Source: a virus
Direction: 5' to 3' (one strand)
IMG/VR virus record: IMGVR_UViG_3300017917_002303
Location: 1-54,068 of that record
Length of the DNA stretch: 54,068 nucleotides
Positions 40,146 to 48,344 of this stretch are shown in pieces. Every line of letters begins with the position of its first letter. The first letter of the stretch is position 1. Position numbers and translations under genes: made by a program. The notes under the pieces were generated by a model, which was not told the DNA's origin, did not search any database, and was given only the letters and a program-made list of their open reading frames with translations.

Positions 40146-43100
40146 ATGGCTGCTCCAGTAATTCAGTTTAAAAGAGGTCTTTTCAGCAATTTACCTGGCT
40201 TAAGAGCGGGTGAACCTGGATTTACCACTGATAAATATGACCTATACGTAGGTGTAAATAGTACATCAGAAGGCAATAAATTCTTTGGTTCTCATAGATA
40301 TTGGACTAAAGAAACATCAACAGCAGGATCTGGTGTAAATCTTGTCGAAGGATCTAATAATGGCGATAACGCAATCACCTTAAAAGCTCCTGCTGCATTA
40401 GCATCTAGTTATACAATTACTTTCCCAGAAGCAATTGTAGCTAACGGATATTTAAAAGTTGCTAGTGACGGAACTCTACGTTGGGACAATGAAGTTTCAG
40501 CGGAAAATGTTAATGTTATTGGTATTGCTTCAATTTCACAACTTTTAGCAACTACAGCAAAAGTAGGTGCTGGTTTAACAGTTACTGGAGCAACAGATCT
40601 AAATGGAGGTCTAGATGTTTCTGGTGGTGCATCTATTGATCAACTATCAGTTTCTGGTGTTACAACTTCAACTGGTGGATTTGTTGGCGATTTAACAGGT
40701 AATGCTGATACAGCAACAGCACTTGACACTGCTCGTGATTTTCAAGTTACTGGTGACGCTACTTCCGCAATTGTTTCATTTGATGGAACTTCAAACGTTG
40801 GTCTTGCAGTAACTTTAGCAACAGTTAATGGTAATATTGGAACATTTGGATCACAAACACAAGTTCCTATTATTACAGTTAATGCTAAAGGTCTTATTAC
40901 TTCAGTATCGACAGCTGCAGTTGGAACTGCCCTAACGGTAACTGGTGACAGTGGATCTGAAACAATTAACCTTTTAACAGAAGCACTAGCAATCACTGGT
41001 GGTACAAATATCACTAGTACTGCTGCTTCAAATGGTATTGATATTGATCTAGATGATAATATTTCACTAATTAATGTTAAAGCTACAGGAATTGTTACAT
41101 CTGGATCTTTTGTTGGTGACGGTGCTAGTGTTACTAACTTAACATATAGCAATATTACTGGAGTTCAAACTTCAGTTCGTAATGAGTTTTCTGCAACTTC
41201 AACCGATTTTGGCAGACTAACCTACAACTCAGCATCTGGTCAATTCAGTGTTGCTGGTGTTACTACCTCTGAGATTAGATCTCAATTTGCAGCTGCAGGA
41301 ACCGATTTCGCTTCCCTTTCATATAATAGTGCATCGGGAACTTTTACTGTAACTGGTGTTACCACATCGCAAATTAGAAATCAGTTCAACGCTGCAGGAA
41401 CCGATTTTGCTTCTCTTGCTTATGATAATTCAACAGGAACCTTTACGGTAACTGGTATTACTACAGCGCAGATTAGAGATAGATTTTCTGCAACTTCAAC
41501 CGATTTTGGCAGACTAACCTACAATTCAACATCAGGTCAGTTTAGTATTTCTGGTATTACAACAAGTGAAATTAGACAGCAATTCTCTGCTGCAGGAACC
41601 GATTTTGCTTCTCTTGCTTATGATAATTCAACAGGAACCTTTACGGTAACTGGTATTACTACAGCGCAGATTAGAAATCAATTCAGTGCTGGAACTGGCG
41701 TAAGTATTACTAATGGTCAAGTAAGCATTGGACAACCAGTTGCAACGACTGATAATGTTACATTTAGCAATGTAAAAGCAACTGGTATTGTAACTGCAAC
41801 TTCATTTGCAACTGGTGCTTCTGGTCAAGCAATCGGCATTAATACTAATACAATTTCAGGTCCAGATACAATTACAATTGATCCTTCTGGTTTAGGTGAT
41901 AACACAGGTACTGTTGTTATTAAAGGTGACTTACAAGTTGATGGTACAACAACGACAATCAACTCAACAACAGTAACAGTTGATGATTTAAATATTACTC
42001 TTGCTGATGGTGCAGTAAATGATGCTGCTGCTAATGGTGGTGGATTTACCGTTCAATCTGGTGACGGAAATAAGACATTCCAGTTTGAGGCAACTGGTGA
42101 CAACTTCGGATCATCCGAGAATTTAAATCTTGCCTCTAGTAAAGTTTATAAAATTAATAATGTTGAGGTTCTTTCTTCTTCAGCATTATCAACAAGCATT
42201 ACTGTTAGCGCAACTTCATTAGATATTGACGGTGCTACTGCAGCAACAACATTAACATCGGATGATTTATTCATTATCGATGATGGTGCTAATGGCACTA
42301 ATAAGAAGTTAACAGCTCAGCAACTATCAAATTATGTTCTAGGTGGTTCTGGCGGTGCTAGCTTCCCAGCAATTACTGTAAGTGGTTTAGGAACTATTAG
42401 CCAACTTCAAGCAACTACAGCTACTGTAGGTGCTGGTCTAACCGTATCTGGTGACGCTGATCTAAATGGTAACCTAGATGTTGCTGGTGGCATTACAGGT
42501 AATCTAAATGCAACTGGTGTATCAACTGCAGCATTCCTACAGTCAACTACTGTAAATGCTTCTGGTATTGTTACTGCATCATCATTTGTTGGTAACGATA
42601 TTCGTAAATCTGACGGTGCTTTAATTCCTCTTGTTGGTGTTGCATCTGTTTCTGCATTCACTGGTCTAGTCACTGCATTTAAGTTCGTAGGTAGTGGTTT
42701 AGAAGACTTCAGCGTTGTTAACGGTGTAGCAGAAGTTTCATACTCTGGTGTTGCTGCTTCAACTTATACAACATCGAATACATTTACTGCAACACAAGGT
42801 CAGACATCATTCAACTTTATTCCTGGATATGTTGGAGGTTTTGTAGATGTTTATCTAAATGGTATTCGTCTCATTACTGGTACTGATTATACTGCAACTG
42901 ATGGAGCAAATGTTGTTCTTTCCTCTGGAGCATCTGCTGGTGATGAACTAGAAATTGTTTCGTTCAAAGAACTAGGTGATCTCATTTATGTTCAAGATCT
43001 TAAAGTTGTTGATAACCTAACTGCAGGTATCGTAACAGCAACTTCAGGATTTGTAGGAAATCTAACTGGTAATGTAACTGGTAATGTAACTGGAAACTTA

Positions 43101-44489
43101 ACTGGCACTGCAACAACTGCAACTAAACTTGAAACTGCTCGTAACTTCCAAATTACTGGTGACGCTACTTCTGCTGCAGTATCCTTTAATGGTACTGGAA
43201 ATGTTGGTCTTGCAGTAACTTTAGCAACAGTTAATGGTAATATTGGAACATTTGGATCACAAACACAAGTTCCTATTATTACAGTTAATGATAAAGGTCT
43301 TGTTACTGCTGTAACAACTGCTTCTGTTGGTACTGCTTTAACTGTAACTGGTGATAGTGGATCAGAGAATATCAATCTTCTAACTGAAGCATTAGCAATC
43401 ACTGGTGGTACCAATATTACCACCAACGCTGCTTCCAATGGTGTTGATATTGATCTAGATGATAATATTTCACTTGTAAGTGTTGTTGCATCTGGTATCA
43501 TAACTGCAACAAATGGATTTGCTGGTAATCTCACTGGTAATGTAACTGGTAATGTAACTGGTAATCTAAACTCTTCTGGAGTTTCTACAGTATCATTCTT
43601 ACAAGCAACTACAGTAAATGTATCTGCTGCTGCTACTGTAGGTGGTGTATTAGATGCTAATGGTGGTTTAGATGTCTCTGGTAGTGCAATTATTGATCAA
43701 CTAACAGTTTCTGGTGTTACAACTTCAACTAATGGTTTTTCTGGAAATCTCACTGGAAATGTAACTGGAAATGTAACTGGAAATGTAACTGGTAATCTAA
43801 ATTCATCTGGTGTATCAACAGTTACCTTCTTGAAGGCGACTACAGCAACTTTAGGCGCTGGTCTAACAGTCACTGGAGCAACTGATCTTAATGGTGGTCT
43901 AGACGTTTCTGGTGGAGAGACAGTTCTTTCTTCCGCAACAGTTTCTGATCTAACTCAAGGTCGTGTTGTTCTTGCTGGCGCTGCTGGTGCTCTTGAGGAT
44001 AGTGGAAATCTAACATTTGGTGCTAACGGTCTAACTGTTACGGGTGGTGCTCTAGTTTCTGCTGCTTCTACATTCAGTGGTAATCTTTCGGTTGGTGGAA
44101 ATGTAGTTGTTTCTGGTGACCTAACGGTTAATGGAACAACAACTCAGATCAATACTGTTGAGATGACTGTTGAAGATACATTGATCGAACTTCAAATGAT
44201 CAATGGATCCGCACCAGGATCAGATACCAACAAAGATGTTGGTGTTGTAATGAACTACTTTGATGGATCTGCTAAGAAAGCAGCATTCTATTGGGATGAT
44301 TCCGCTGGAAGAATGGTTGCTGCAAGTGCAGTTTCTGAAAATAGTGGAGTTCTAACAGCATCAACATTTGCTGGTTTGGAAATCGGTTCTCTATATGTAA
44401 ACGATTGCGCTGGCGCTTCACAGGTTATTTCCTGCAGCGGCACCACACGTTCACTAGAGAACATCACAATTGACGGTGGTCAATTCTGA
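40146..44489 (+). CDS. Long repetitive tail-fibre-like protein, 1447 aa
   Basis: The N-terminus MAAPVIQFKRGLFSNLPGLR, then AGEPGFTTDKYDLYVGVN, is the attachment-type start shared by many cyanophage fibres. The shaft is repetitive: five tandem 33-residue units plus a partial one from residue 345 (TDFASLAYDNSTGTFTVTGI type), runs of GNVTGNVTGNL, and a large internal duplication (TLATVNGNIGTFGSQTQVPI onward) at about residues 217-310 and 1019-1112. The C-terminal third carries VNGTTTQINTVEMTVEDTLI, typical of beta-helical fibres. No chaperone or enzyme domain is seen, so this is probably a receptor-binding or whisker-like fibre. It has higher GC than the island genes. Confidence 0.85.
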   Translation: MAAPVIQFKRGLFSNLPGLRAGEPGFTTDKYDLYVGVNSTSEGNKFFGSHRYWTKETSTAGSGVNLVEGSNNGDNAITLKAPAALASSYTITFPEAIVANGYLKVASDGTLRWDNEVSAENVNVIGIASISQLLATTAKVGAGLTVTGATDLNGGLDVSGGASIDQLSVSGVTTSTGGFVGDLTGNADTATALDTARDFQVTGDATSAIVSFDGTSNVGLAVTLATVNGNIGTFGSQTQVPIITVNAKGLITSVSTAAVGTALTVTGDSGSETINLLTEALAITGGTNITSTAASNGIDIDLDDNISLINVKATGIVTSGSFVGDGASVTNLTYSNITGVQTSVRNEFSATSTDFGRLTYNSASGQFSVAGVTTSEIRSQFAAAGTDFASLSYNSASGTFTVTGVTTSQIRNQFNAAGTDFASLAYDNSTGTFTVTGITTAQIRDRFSATSTDFGRLTYNSTSGQFSISGITTSEIRQQFSAAGTDFASLAYDNSTGTFTVTGITTAQIRNQFSAGTGVSITNGQVSIGQPVATTDNVTFSNVKATGIVTATSFATGASGQAIGINTNTISGPDTITIDPSGLGDNTGTVVIKGDLQVDGTTTTINSTTVTVDDLNITLADGAVNDAAANGGGFTVQSGDGNKTFQFEATGDNFGSSENLNLASSKVYKINNVEVLSSSALSTSITVSATSLDIDGATAATTLTSDDLFIIDDGANGTNKKLTAQQLSNYVLGGSGGASFPAITVSGLGTISQLQATTATVGAGLTVSGDADLNGNLDVAGGITGNLNATGVSTAAFLQSTTVNASGIVTASSFVGNDIRKSDGALIPLVGVASVSAFTGLVTAFKFVGSGLEDFSVVNGVAEVSYSGVAASTYTTSNTFTATQGQTSFNFIPGYVGGFVDVYLNGIRLITGTDYTATDGANVVLSSGASAGDELEIVSFKELGDLIYVQDLKVVDNLTAGIVTATSGFVGNLTGNVTGNVTGNLTGTATTATKLETARNFQITGDATSAAVSFNGTGNVGLAVTLATVNGNIGTFGSQTQVPIITVNDKGLVTAVTTASVGTALTVTGDSGSENINLLTEALAITGGTNITTNAASNGVDIDLDDNISLVSVVASGIITATNGFAGNLTGNVTGNVTGNLNSSGVSTVSFLQATTVNVSAAATVGGVLDANGGLDVSGSAIIDQLTVSGVTTSTNGFSGNLTGNVTGNVTGNVTGNLNSSGVSTVTFLKATTATLGAGLTVTGATDLNGGLDVSGGETVLSSATVSDLTQGRVVLAGAAGALEDSGNLTFGANGLTVTGGALVSAASTFSGNLSVGGNVVVSGDLTVNGTTTQINTVEMTVEDTLIELQMINGSAPGSDTNKDVGVVMNYFDGSAKKAAFYWDDSAGRMVAASAVSENSGVLTASTFAGLEIGSLYVNDCAGASQVISCSGTTRSLENITIDGGQF
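40797..40884 (+). repeat. 88-bp exact repeat in the fibre gene, copy 1
   Basis: The 88 bases from GTTGGTCTTGCAG to ACAGTTAATG are identical to 43203-43290, within a longer duplicated protein segment. Identity at synonymous positions implies recent copying or gene conversion. Confidence 0.85.
41178..41672 (+). repeat. Five tandem 99-bp units in the fibre shaft
   Basis: Units begin at 41178, 41277, 41376, 41475 and 41574, with a sixth partial unit at 41673. Each encodes 33 residues of the type (R-x-x-F-x-A-x-x-T-D-F-x-x-L-x-Y). Eighty-seven bases at 41391-41477 and 41589-41675 are identical, exactly two periods apart; the first and fourth units also share a distinct ATSTDFGRLTYNS version. Confidence 0.88.
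43203..43290 (+). repeat. 88-bp exact repeat in the fibre gene, copy 2
   Basis: This is identical to 40797-40884, 2406 bp downstream and in the same reading frame, so the intervening segment could be lost or expanded by recombination without breaking the frame. Confidence 0.85.
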
Positions 44490-44506
44490 TAGGTTATTTA
44501 AAACCA

Positions 44507-44514
44507 AATAAATA
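44507..44514 (+). promoter_or_regulatory. Late-type promoter motif AATAAATA abutting a hairpin
   Basis: AATAAATA ends exactly where the GGGGAGC hairpin begins. If it works as a late promoter, transcription would start inside that hairpin. Confidence 0.4.
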
Positions 44515-44539
44515 GGGGAGCAATTAGCTCCCCTTTTTT
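44515..44539 (+). terminator. Intrinsic terminator after the long fibre gene
   Basis: GGGGAGC (44515-44521) pairs perfectly with GCTCCCC (44527-44533) over a 5-nt loop, followed by six T. It lies 25 bp after the fibre stop and the last T touches the ATG of the next gene at 44540. Confidence 0.88.
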
Positions 44540-44725
44540 ATGAACCCAGAAATTGAAGCATTACTATCGGTTTATCAAAAACGTTTAAGTGATGTAACTG
44601 CGCAAGCAATCGCATATGAAGCAAGAATACAAATTTTATCTCAACAGATACAAAATCTTCAAATACAATTACAAGAAGAAAATCCCAAAAAATTAAATAA
44701 AGAATCTGATAGTGGTGAATTTTAA
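44540..44725 (+). CDS. Small coiled-coil protein, 61 aa
   Basis: The 61-residue product is one long amphipathic helix (LLSVYQKRLSDVTAQAIAYE, then IQILSQQIQNLQIQLQEE) with a polar tail NKESDSGEF. It resembles the coiled-coil product at 39206 in size and position after a fibre gene. Its ATG follows a terminator T tract with no space for a ribosome-binding site; if translated, leaderless or hairpin-adjacent initiation is needed. It overlaps the methyltransferase start by one base. Confidence 0.65.
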   Translation: MNPEIEALLSVYQKRLSDVTAQAIAYEARIQILSQQIQNLQIQLQEENPKKLNKESDSGEF

Positions 44726-45243
44726 TGGAAGAGTATTTTAGTGGAATTTGGAAAGATGAAAATTTTGCAAATTTAAAATACTCTGGATATCAGTTAGTTG
44801 ATTATGTAAATTCTAAAAACCCCAAAACAGTTTTAGATGTTGGATGTGGTTTTAATCGATTTAAAGGGAAAATTAATAATCTTTATGGTATTGATCCATT
44901 TAATAGTGCTTCGGATCAAAAAATTTCATTAGAAGAGTATGAAGGATCTAAAGTTGACATTGCATTATGTTTAGGATCTATTAATTTTGGTGATGAAGAA
45001 AATATAAATAAACAAATTAAAATTCTTGACAATATTTGGATTAAAGAATGTATTTTTAGAGTTAATCCTGGATTAGAACATACTTGGAGAAATAGAAAAG
45101 AATATAAAAATGTTATTTGGTATCCCTGGACAGTTGATAAAATTTATCAAATACAAAAAAAATACAATTATACATTAAAATGTTTAGAACAAGAATATAA
45201 TGTTCATGGTCATTTAAGATACTTTTTCATTTTTACTAAATAA
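44725..45243 (+). CDS. SAM-dependent methyltransferase-like protein, 172 aa
   Basis: The SAM-binding motif I is clear: TVLDVGCGFNRF with D38-V-G-C-G42, followed by LYGIDPFN as motif II (acidic D after the second strand) and the strand VDIALCLGSINFG as motif IV region. After that come ILDNIWIKECIFRVNPG and a C-terminal mixed domain. It is class I Rossmann-type but short for a complete DNA or small-molecule methylase. The acceptor cannot be inferred. It overlaps the coiled-coil gene (TAATG) and ends 38 bp before the di-iron gene. Confidence 0.8.
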   Translation: MEEYFSGIWKDENFANLKYSGYQLVDYVNSKNPKTVLDVGCGFNRFKGKINNLYGIDPFNSASDQKISLEEYEGSKVDIALCLGSINFGDEENINKQIKILDNIWIKECIFRVNPGLEHTWRNRKEYKNVIWYPWTVDKIYQIQKKYNYTLKCLEQEYNVHGHLRYFFIFTK

Positions 45244-45281
45244 CACTGTAAACGTTAATAATCTATATCAAGGGGTTTACA

Positions 45282-45947
45282 ATGTTATCAGGTAAAGAAT
45301 TTGTGGCAAAAATCAAGGAAGATAATGCTTCCCTTTTTGCAGAATCACGTAAAAACGTTCGTAACTTCTTTGCTTCAAATCCAAGTAAAGAATTTATGAT
45401 TGAGCACTTCACTGGACGTATGGTCAACGAAGCAATGAACATGAAAGCAATCTCTGCTGAGGTTGCTGCTTCTTCTGCTTCAATGGACGTAACCGAACTT
45501 GAACTTCTAACCAAGCAAGCACAGGATGAGGCTAAGCACTTCCGTATGGTTAAAGAAGTTCTTGAGCACATCACTGGCGAGCAGGTTGATGTTGAGTCTG
45601 CTTTTGCTGCTGAAGCTGCTGCTCCACAGGCAAAGGGTGCTTCTCTTCTAGAAAAGTATGGTGCCTCTCAAGATCCCGCTGCTCTTGCTGCATACCAACT
45701 TGTTGCTGAAGGTCGTGCAGAAGCAGTATGGGCAGAAATGGCTGAATGTGTAGAAGATCAATTTATCTCTTCACGCTACGCTGCTATCGCTAAGGATGAA
45801 GGTTTCCACGCTAACATCGGTGGTTGGAAGCTAGAGAAGCTTGTAGAAGGCGGTGCTGAACTACAAGAGCGTATCCTCAGTATGGTTGCTCAAATGCGTA
45901 CAGATCTTCTAGAGATCTCCCGTCAGAACACCGCTATCGCTGTTTGA
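45282..45947 (+). CDS. Ferritin-like di-iron protein, 221 aa
   Basis: The helical protein has the full ligand pattern of ferritin-like di-iron enzymes: a first-helix Glu (E41, E50 or E60), E83-x2-H86 in QDEAKHF, a third-helix Glu in EAVWAEMAECVED (residues 147-158) and E173-x2-H176 in KDEGFHANIG. Rubrerythrins, bacterial oxygenases and alternative oxidases share this layout; the exact reaction is not given by sequence. A strong AAGGGG site precedes ATG 45282. GC and codon use (GCT, CTT, CGT, AAG) are unlike its neighbours and suggest high expression. It converges on the minus-strand gene with a 14-bp tail overlap. Confidence 0.72.
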   Translation: MLSGKEFVAKIKEDNASLFAESRKNVRNFFASNPSKEFMIEHFTGRMVNEAMNMKAISAEVAASSASMDVTELELLTKQAQDEAKHFRMVKEVLEHITGEQVDVESAFAAEAAAPQAKGASLLEKYGASQDPAALAAYQLVAEGRAEAVWAEMAECVEDQFISSRYAAIAKDEGFHANIGGWKLEKLVEGGAELQERILSMVAQMRTDLLEISRQNTAIAV

Positions 45948-46563
45948 ATGGTTTACGACCATCTCTGATGGTTTTATCTAACCAATATTCATCAACGTAG
46001 TTAACATACTTGTGGTTGGCATCTTTATCAATAAAGGTATTGATGCCTTCTACTGTTACGGGAAAATTTAATATTCTTCCAATATATTTGATATAATTTT
46101 CTTTATGAAGAAAAAATGCTTCATGATCTAAAAAGTGGTATTCAATATCTGAGTTTATAATTTCATTATAGTAAGAAAGAGCGGTCGGTAGCGTAACTTC
46201 GCCACCGACCCTTTTTTGTTGTAATGAATTAATATTTTGATCTCGTACAATGATTGCAATTGTAGGTTCAACTCCAAGTTCTTTTGCCCTTTCGCAAACT
46301 TTAATAATTTTAGGTATTTGTCTTATACCATCGTAAAAAAACGGCACACTTACATTTGTAAGAAAAAATTCTCCCTCAGCAAATTCAAGTTCTTCTGGAT
46401 AAACCCAATACCTTGCAAAAGGTTCTTCATCGCTAGGAACCCAATACTTATTTTTAAGATCTTCCCATCCAACAACACTAGGATGAAGACTTAGAAGTCT
46501 TGCAAATAAATGATTACCCGATCCTTGTGGACCTGTACATATTAAAAGTTTTTTTAAATGCAT
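45934..46563 (-). CDS. P-loop sulfotransferase-like protein A, 209 aa
   Basis: The N-terminus LLICTGPQGSGNHLFARLLS carries a P-loop of the sulfotransferase/kinase type at residues 11-18 (GPQGSGNH). IAIIVRDQNINSLQQKR in the middle is placed like the 3'-phosphate site (RDxxxxxxS/Q) of sulfotransferases. At 209 residues it is shorter than the 7847 enzyme. The ATG overlaps the stop of its paralogue by 10 bp and its end overlaps the di-iron gene. Substrate unknown; it could also be a small nucleotide-binding kinase. Confidence 0.72.
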   Translation of the reverse strand: MHLKKLLICTGPQGSGNHLFARLLSLHPSVVGWEDLKNKYWVPSDEEPFARYWVYPEELEFAEGEFFLTNVSVPFFYDGIRQIPKIIKVCERAKELGVEPTIAIIVRDQNINSLQQKRVGGEVTLPTALSYYNEIINSDIEYHFLDHEAFFLHKENYIKYIGRILNFPVTVEGINTFIDKDANHKYVNYVDEYWLDKTIRDGRKPFKQR

Positions 46564-47189
46564 GGTTTTAATTTACTTGGTGTTGCTGTTTTATTGCATA
46601 TATCTAATGGATTATAATCTACATATTTGATATATTTTTCATTCGCATCTTGTTCTAAAATAGTGTTCACTCGATCATCATACCAAGCAATGGGAATTCC
46701 AATATCAAGAGATTTTAGATATTCTTGTTTATACAAATATAATAATTCATAACTCAAATATGTTGGATTTTTCATTTTTGGAAGTTGATCCAAAAAATGT
46801 CTTACTGTACTTTCTTCACGAAGTCTAGACTGTTGATTTCTAAGAATATTTTGATCCCTTCCAATAACAAGAACTTTTGTTTGAATACCAAGTTCTTCTA
46901 CCGCTTGTGTAAATGCTGGAACATTTGGACACCACTTAGTTCCTTGACTTGCAATACCTAGAGGAACACTAATACTTGTAAAGAAATAATCAGATTGATC
47001 CCAGTCAAACTCTTTTAATAGTTCTGTATTTTTCCAACACTGTGCAAATGGTTCTGTAACTCTATGTGCTTCCCAATAATTTTCAAGCAAACTTTTCCAC
47101 CCAAAAACATCTTCATGGAGGGAAAATATTTTTGACCATAAGTGATTTCCAGATCCTTGTGGTCCAGTAAGTATTGCAATTGTCTTCAC
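46554..47189 (-). CDS. P-loop sulfotransferase-like protein B, 211 aa
   Basis: A paralogue of the 45934 product: TGPQGSGNHLWSKIFSLHE at residues 8-26, a VFGWKSLLENYW segment equal to VVGWEDLKNKYW in A, and LVIGRDQNILRNQQSR at the putative PAPS 3'-phosphate site. C-terminal DANEKYIKYVDYNPLD matches DANHKYVNYVDEYWLD of A. The start is GTG 47187-47189. An extended -10 promoter lies just upstream at 47213-47221. The duplication is old, with identity limited to motifs. These two are opposite in direction to the late genes around them. Confidence 0.72.
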   Translation of the reverse strand: MKTIAILTGPQGSGNHLWSKIFSLHEDVFGWKSLLENYWEAHRVTEPFAQCWKNTELLKEFDWDQSDYFFTSISVPLGIASQGTKWCPNVPAFTQAVEELGIQTKVLVIGRDQNILRNQQSRLREESTVRHFLDQLPKMKNPTYLSYELLYLYKQEYLKSLDIGIPIAWYDDRVNTILEQDANEKYIKYVDYNPLDICNKTATPSKLKPCI

Positions 47190-47212
47190 AAATTTATTCT
47201 TTATTTACAGTA

Positions 47213-47221
47213 ATTATACCA
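47213..47221 (-). promoter_or_regulatory. Extended -10 promoter TGGTATAAT (minus)
   Basis: Reading the minus strand, TGGTATAAT is a perfect extended -10 (TG-N-TATAAT), about 24 bp before the GTG of the P-loop gene at 47189. No matching -35 is needed for this class. It should serve host sigma-70 type RNA polymerase. Confidence 0.6.
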
Positions 47222-47229
47222 TATAAATA
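47222..47229 (+). promoter_or_regulatory. Late promoter TATAAATA, adjacent to the minus promoter
   Basis: A perfect late octamer on the plus strand, directly beside the minus-strand extended -10. It lies 134 bp before ATG 47363, with a terminator-like hairpin in between. Confidence 0.5.
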
Positions 47230-47323
47230 ATACCAATAAATCAGTTAGAGACATCAAATTCAAACAAAAAATCTTCCGTAAAGAAAGTAAATACTAATTC
47301 TAACGGTTGTTATTTTTGAATCC

Positions 47324-47358
47324 AAAGTCTCTGCTATATAGCAGACTTTTGTTTTTTT
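47324..47358 (+). terminator. Terminator-like hairpin before the 47363 gene
   Basis: TCTGCT (47329-47334-region) pairs with AGCAGA around ATAT, and AAAG/CTTT extends the stem past a 2-nt bulge; TGTTTTTTT follows. The T tract ends 4 bp before ATG 47363. The long minus-to-plus divergent spacer 47190-47362 holds nothing else beyond the two promoters. Confidence 0.6.
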
Positions 47359-47362
47359 GTGA

Positions 47363-48319
47363 ATGGCAAATCCAGTAATTAAAATAAAACGTTCGGCAAC
47401 TCCAGGAAAAATTCCTACTGTTTCTCAGTTGCCACTAGGAGAATTTGCCATCAATACTTTTGATGGCAAAGTTTTTATTGCAAAAAATGCTGGTGTAAGT
47501 ACAGAGATTATAGAAGTAGGTATTTCTACAACAACAGTATTGTCTGGTATTATTACCACAACAAATTTAGAAGTTACTAATACAATTAGTGGTATTTCTT
47601 CTGGTTCTGTAAAAGTAAGTGTAGTATCTGATAATGGAAACCAATGGCATAATGTTCCATATGTAGATAATGCAACTGGATATCAAACATTAAAATCCAA
47701 TGGATTAACATATAATCCATATATTGGTAAATTATGTTCTGGTATTGGAAGTTTTGGTTCAATTACTGGAAACATTGTATCTGCCGCAGCAACTATAACT
47801 TCGCTTAATAATTTTGTTCTACCAATAGTTGATGGAACTAGTGGTCAAGTTCTTAAAACTGATGGTGTTGGAAATCTTTCCTTTGCAGATGCTTCTGGAG
47901 TTAAAACTGCGCCAGTAGAAGAATTTTTTACGGCAACTTCTGGGCAAACAATTTTTACAACTACAGCAACACTTGCTGGAAATTTTATAGAAGTTTTTAT
48001 AAATGGTGTAAAATTACGATCAACTTCTGATTATACTTCATCAACAAATACAGTAGTATTATCATCTGGAGCATCCTTGCATGATGAAATCGATATTATT
48101 GTTTATGCTGGCAATCAAACAGAAACCCAAATAACAGCAACTCAAAATCAAACAATATTTACAACATCATCCAATTTTAGTTCTGGAAATTATATCACTG
48201 TTTATGTTAATGGTGTTAGAGTTAGAAGAACAGCAGATTTTACAACGACAACTCCAACAACAGTAACATTTACAAGTGGTTTGAATGCAGGAGATGAAGT
48301 TGATATTATCATTAGCTGA
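47363..48319 (+). CDS. Short fibre-like protein, 318 aa
   Basis: MANPVIKIKRSATPGKIPTV then LPLGEFAINTFDGKVFIAKN is the N-terminal pattern of phage fibre proteins with a beta-rich shaft. The C-terminal 130 residues contain two tandem domains of one type, each starting (FTATSGQTIFTTTATLAGNF then FINGVKL; TQNQTIFTTSSNF then YVNGVRV) and ending SGxxxxDExDIIV. The same domain occurs once in the 40146 fibre (FTATQGQTSFNFIPGYVGGF). It probably is a second or shorter fibre. The late promoter of gp13 overlaps its stop. Confidence 0.75.
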   Translation: MANPVIKIKRSATPGKIPTVSQLPLGEFAINTFDGKVFIAKNAGVSTEIIEVGISTTTVLSGIITTTNLEVTNTISGISSGSVKVSVVSDNGNQWHNVPYVDNATGYQTLKSNGLTYNPYIGKLCSGIGSFGSITGNIVSAAATITSLNNFVLPIVDGTSGQVLKTDGVGNLSFADASGVKTAPVEEFFTATSGQTIFTTTATLAGNFIEVFINGVKLRSTSDYTSSTNTVVLSSGASLHDEIDIIVYAGNQTETQITATQNQTIFTTSSNFSSGNYITVYVNGVRVRRTADFTTTTPTTVTFTSGLNAGDEVDIIIS

Positions 48320-48325
48320 TAAATA
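48318..48325 (+). promoter_or_regulatory. Late promoter GATAAATA before gp13
   Basis: GATAAATA is 20 bp upstream of ATG 48345 and overlaps the preceding stop. It belongs to the NATAAATA class and probably drives the neck gene block. Confidence 0.6.
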
Positions 48326-48344
48326 AAGAAAAGTAGTAATATCA

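Noticed and set aside
41178-41690. Regularly spaced repeat resembling a CRISPR array
   Set aside because: The 99-bp units are continuous coding sequence in frame with the fibre gene, with no unique spacers between constant repeats.
42992-43534. Long minus-strand frames over the fibre gene (also 40742-41152 and 42407-42673)
   Set aside because: They mirror the repetitive codons of the plus-strand fibre, are low in complexity (Val/Pro/Thr-rich) and have no start context.
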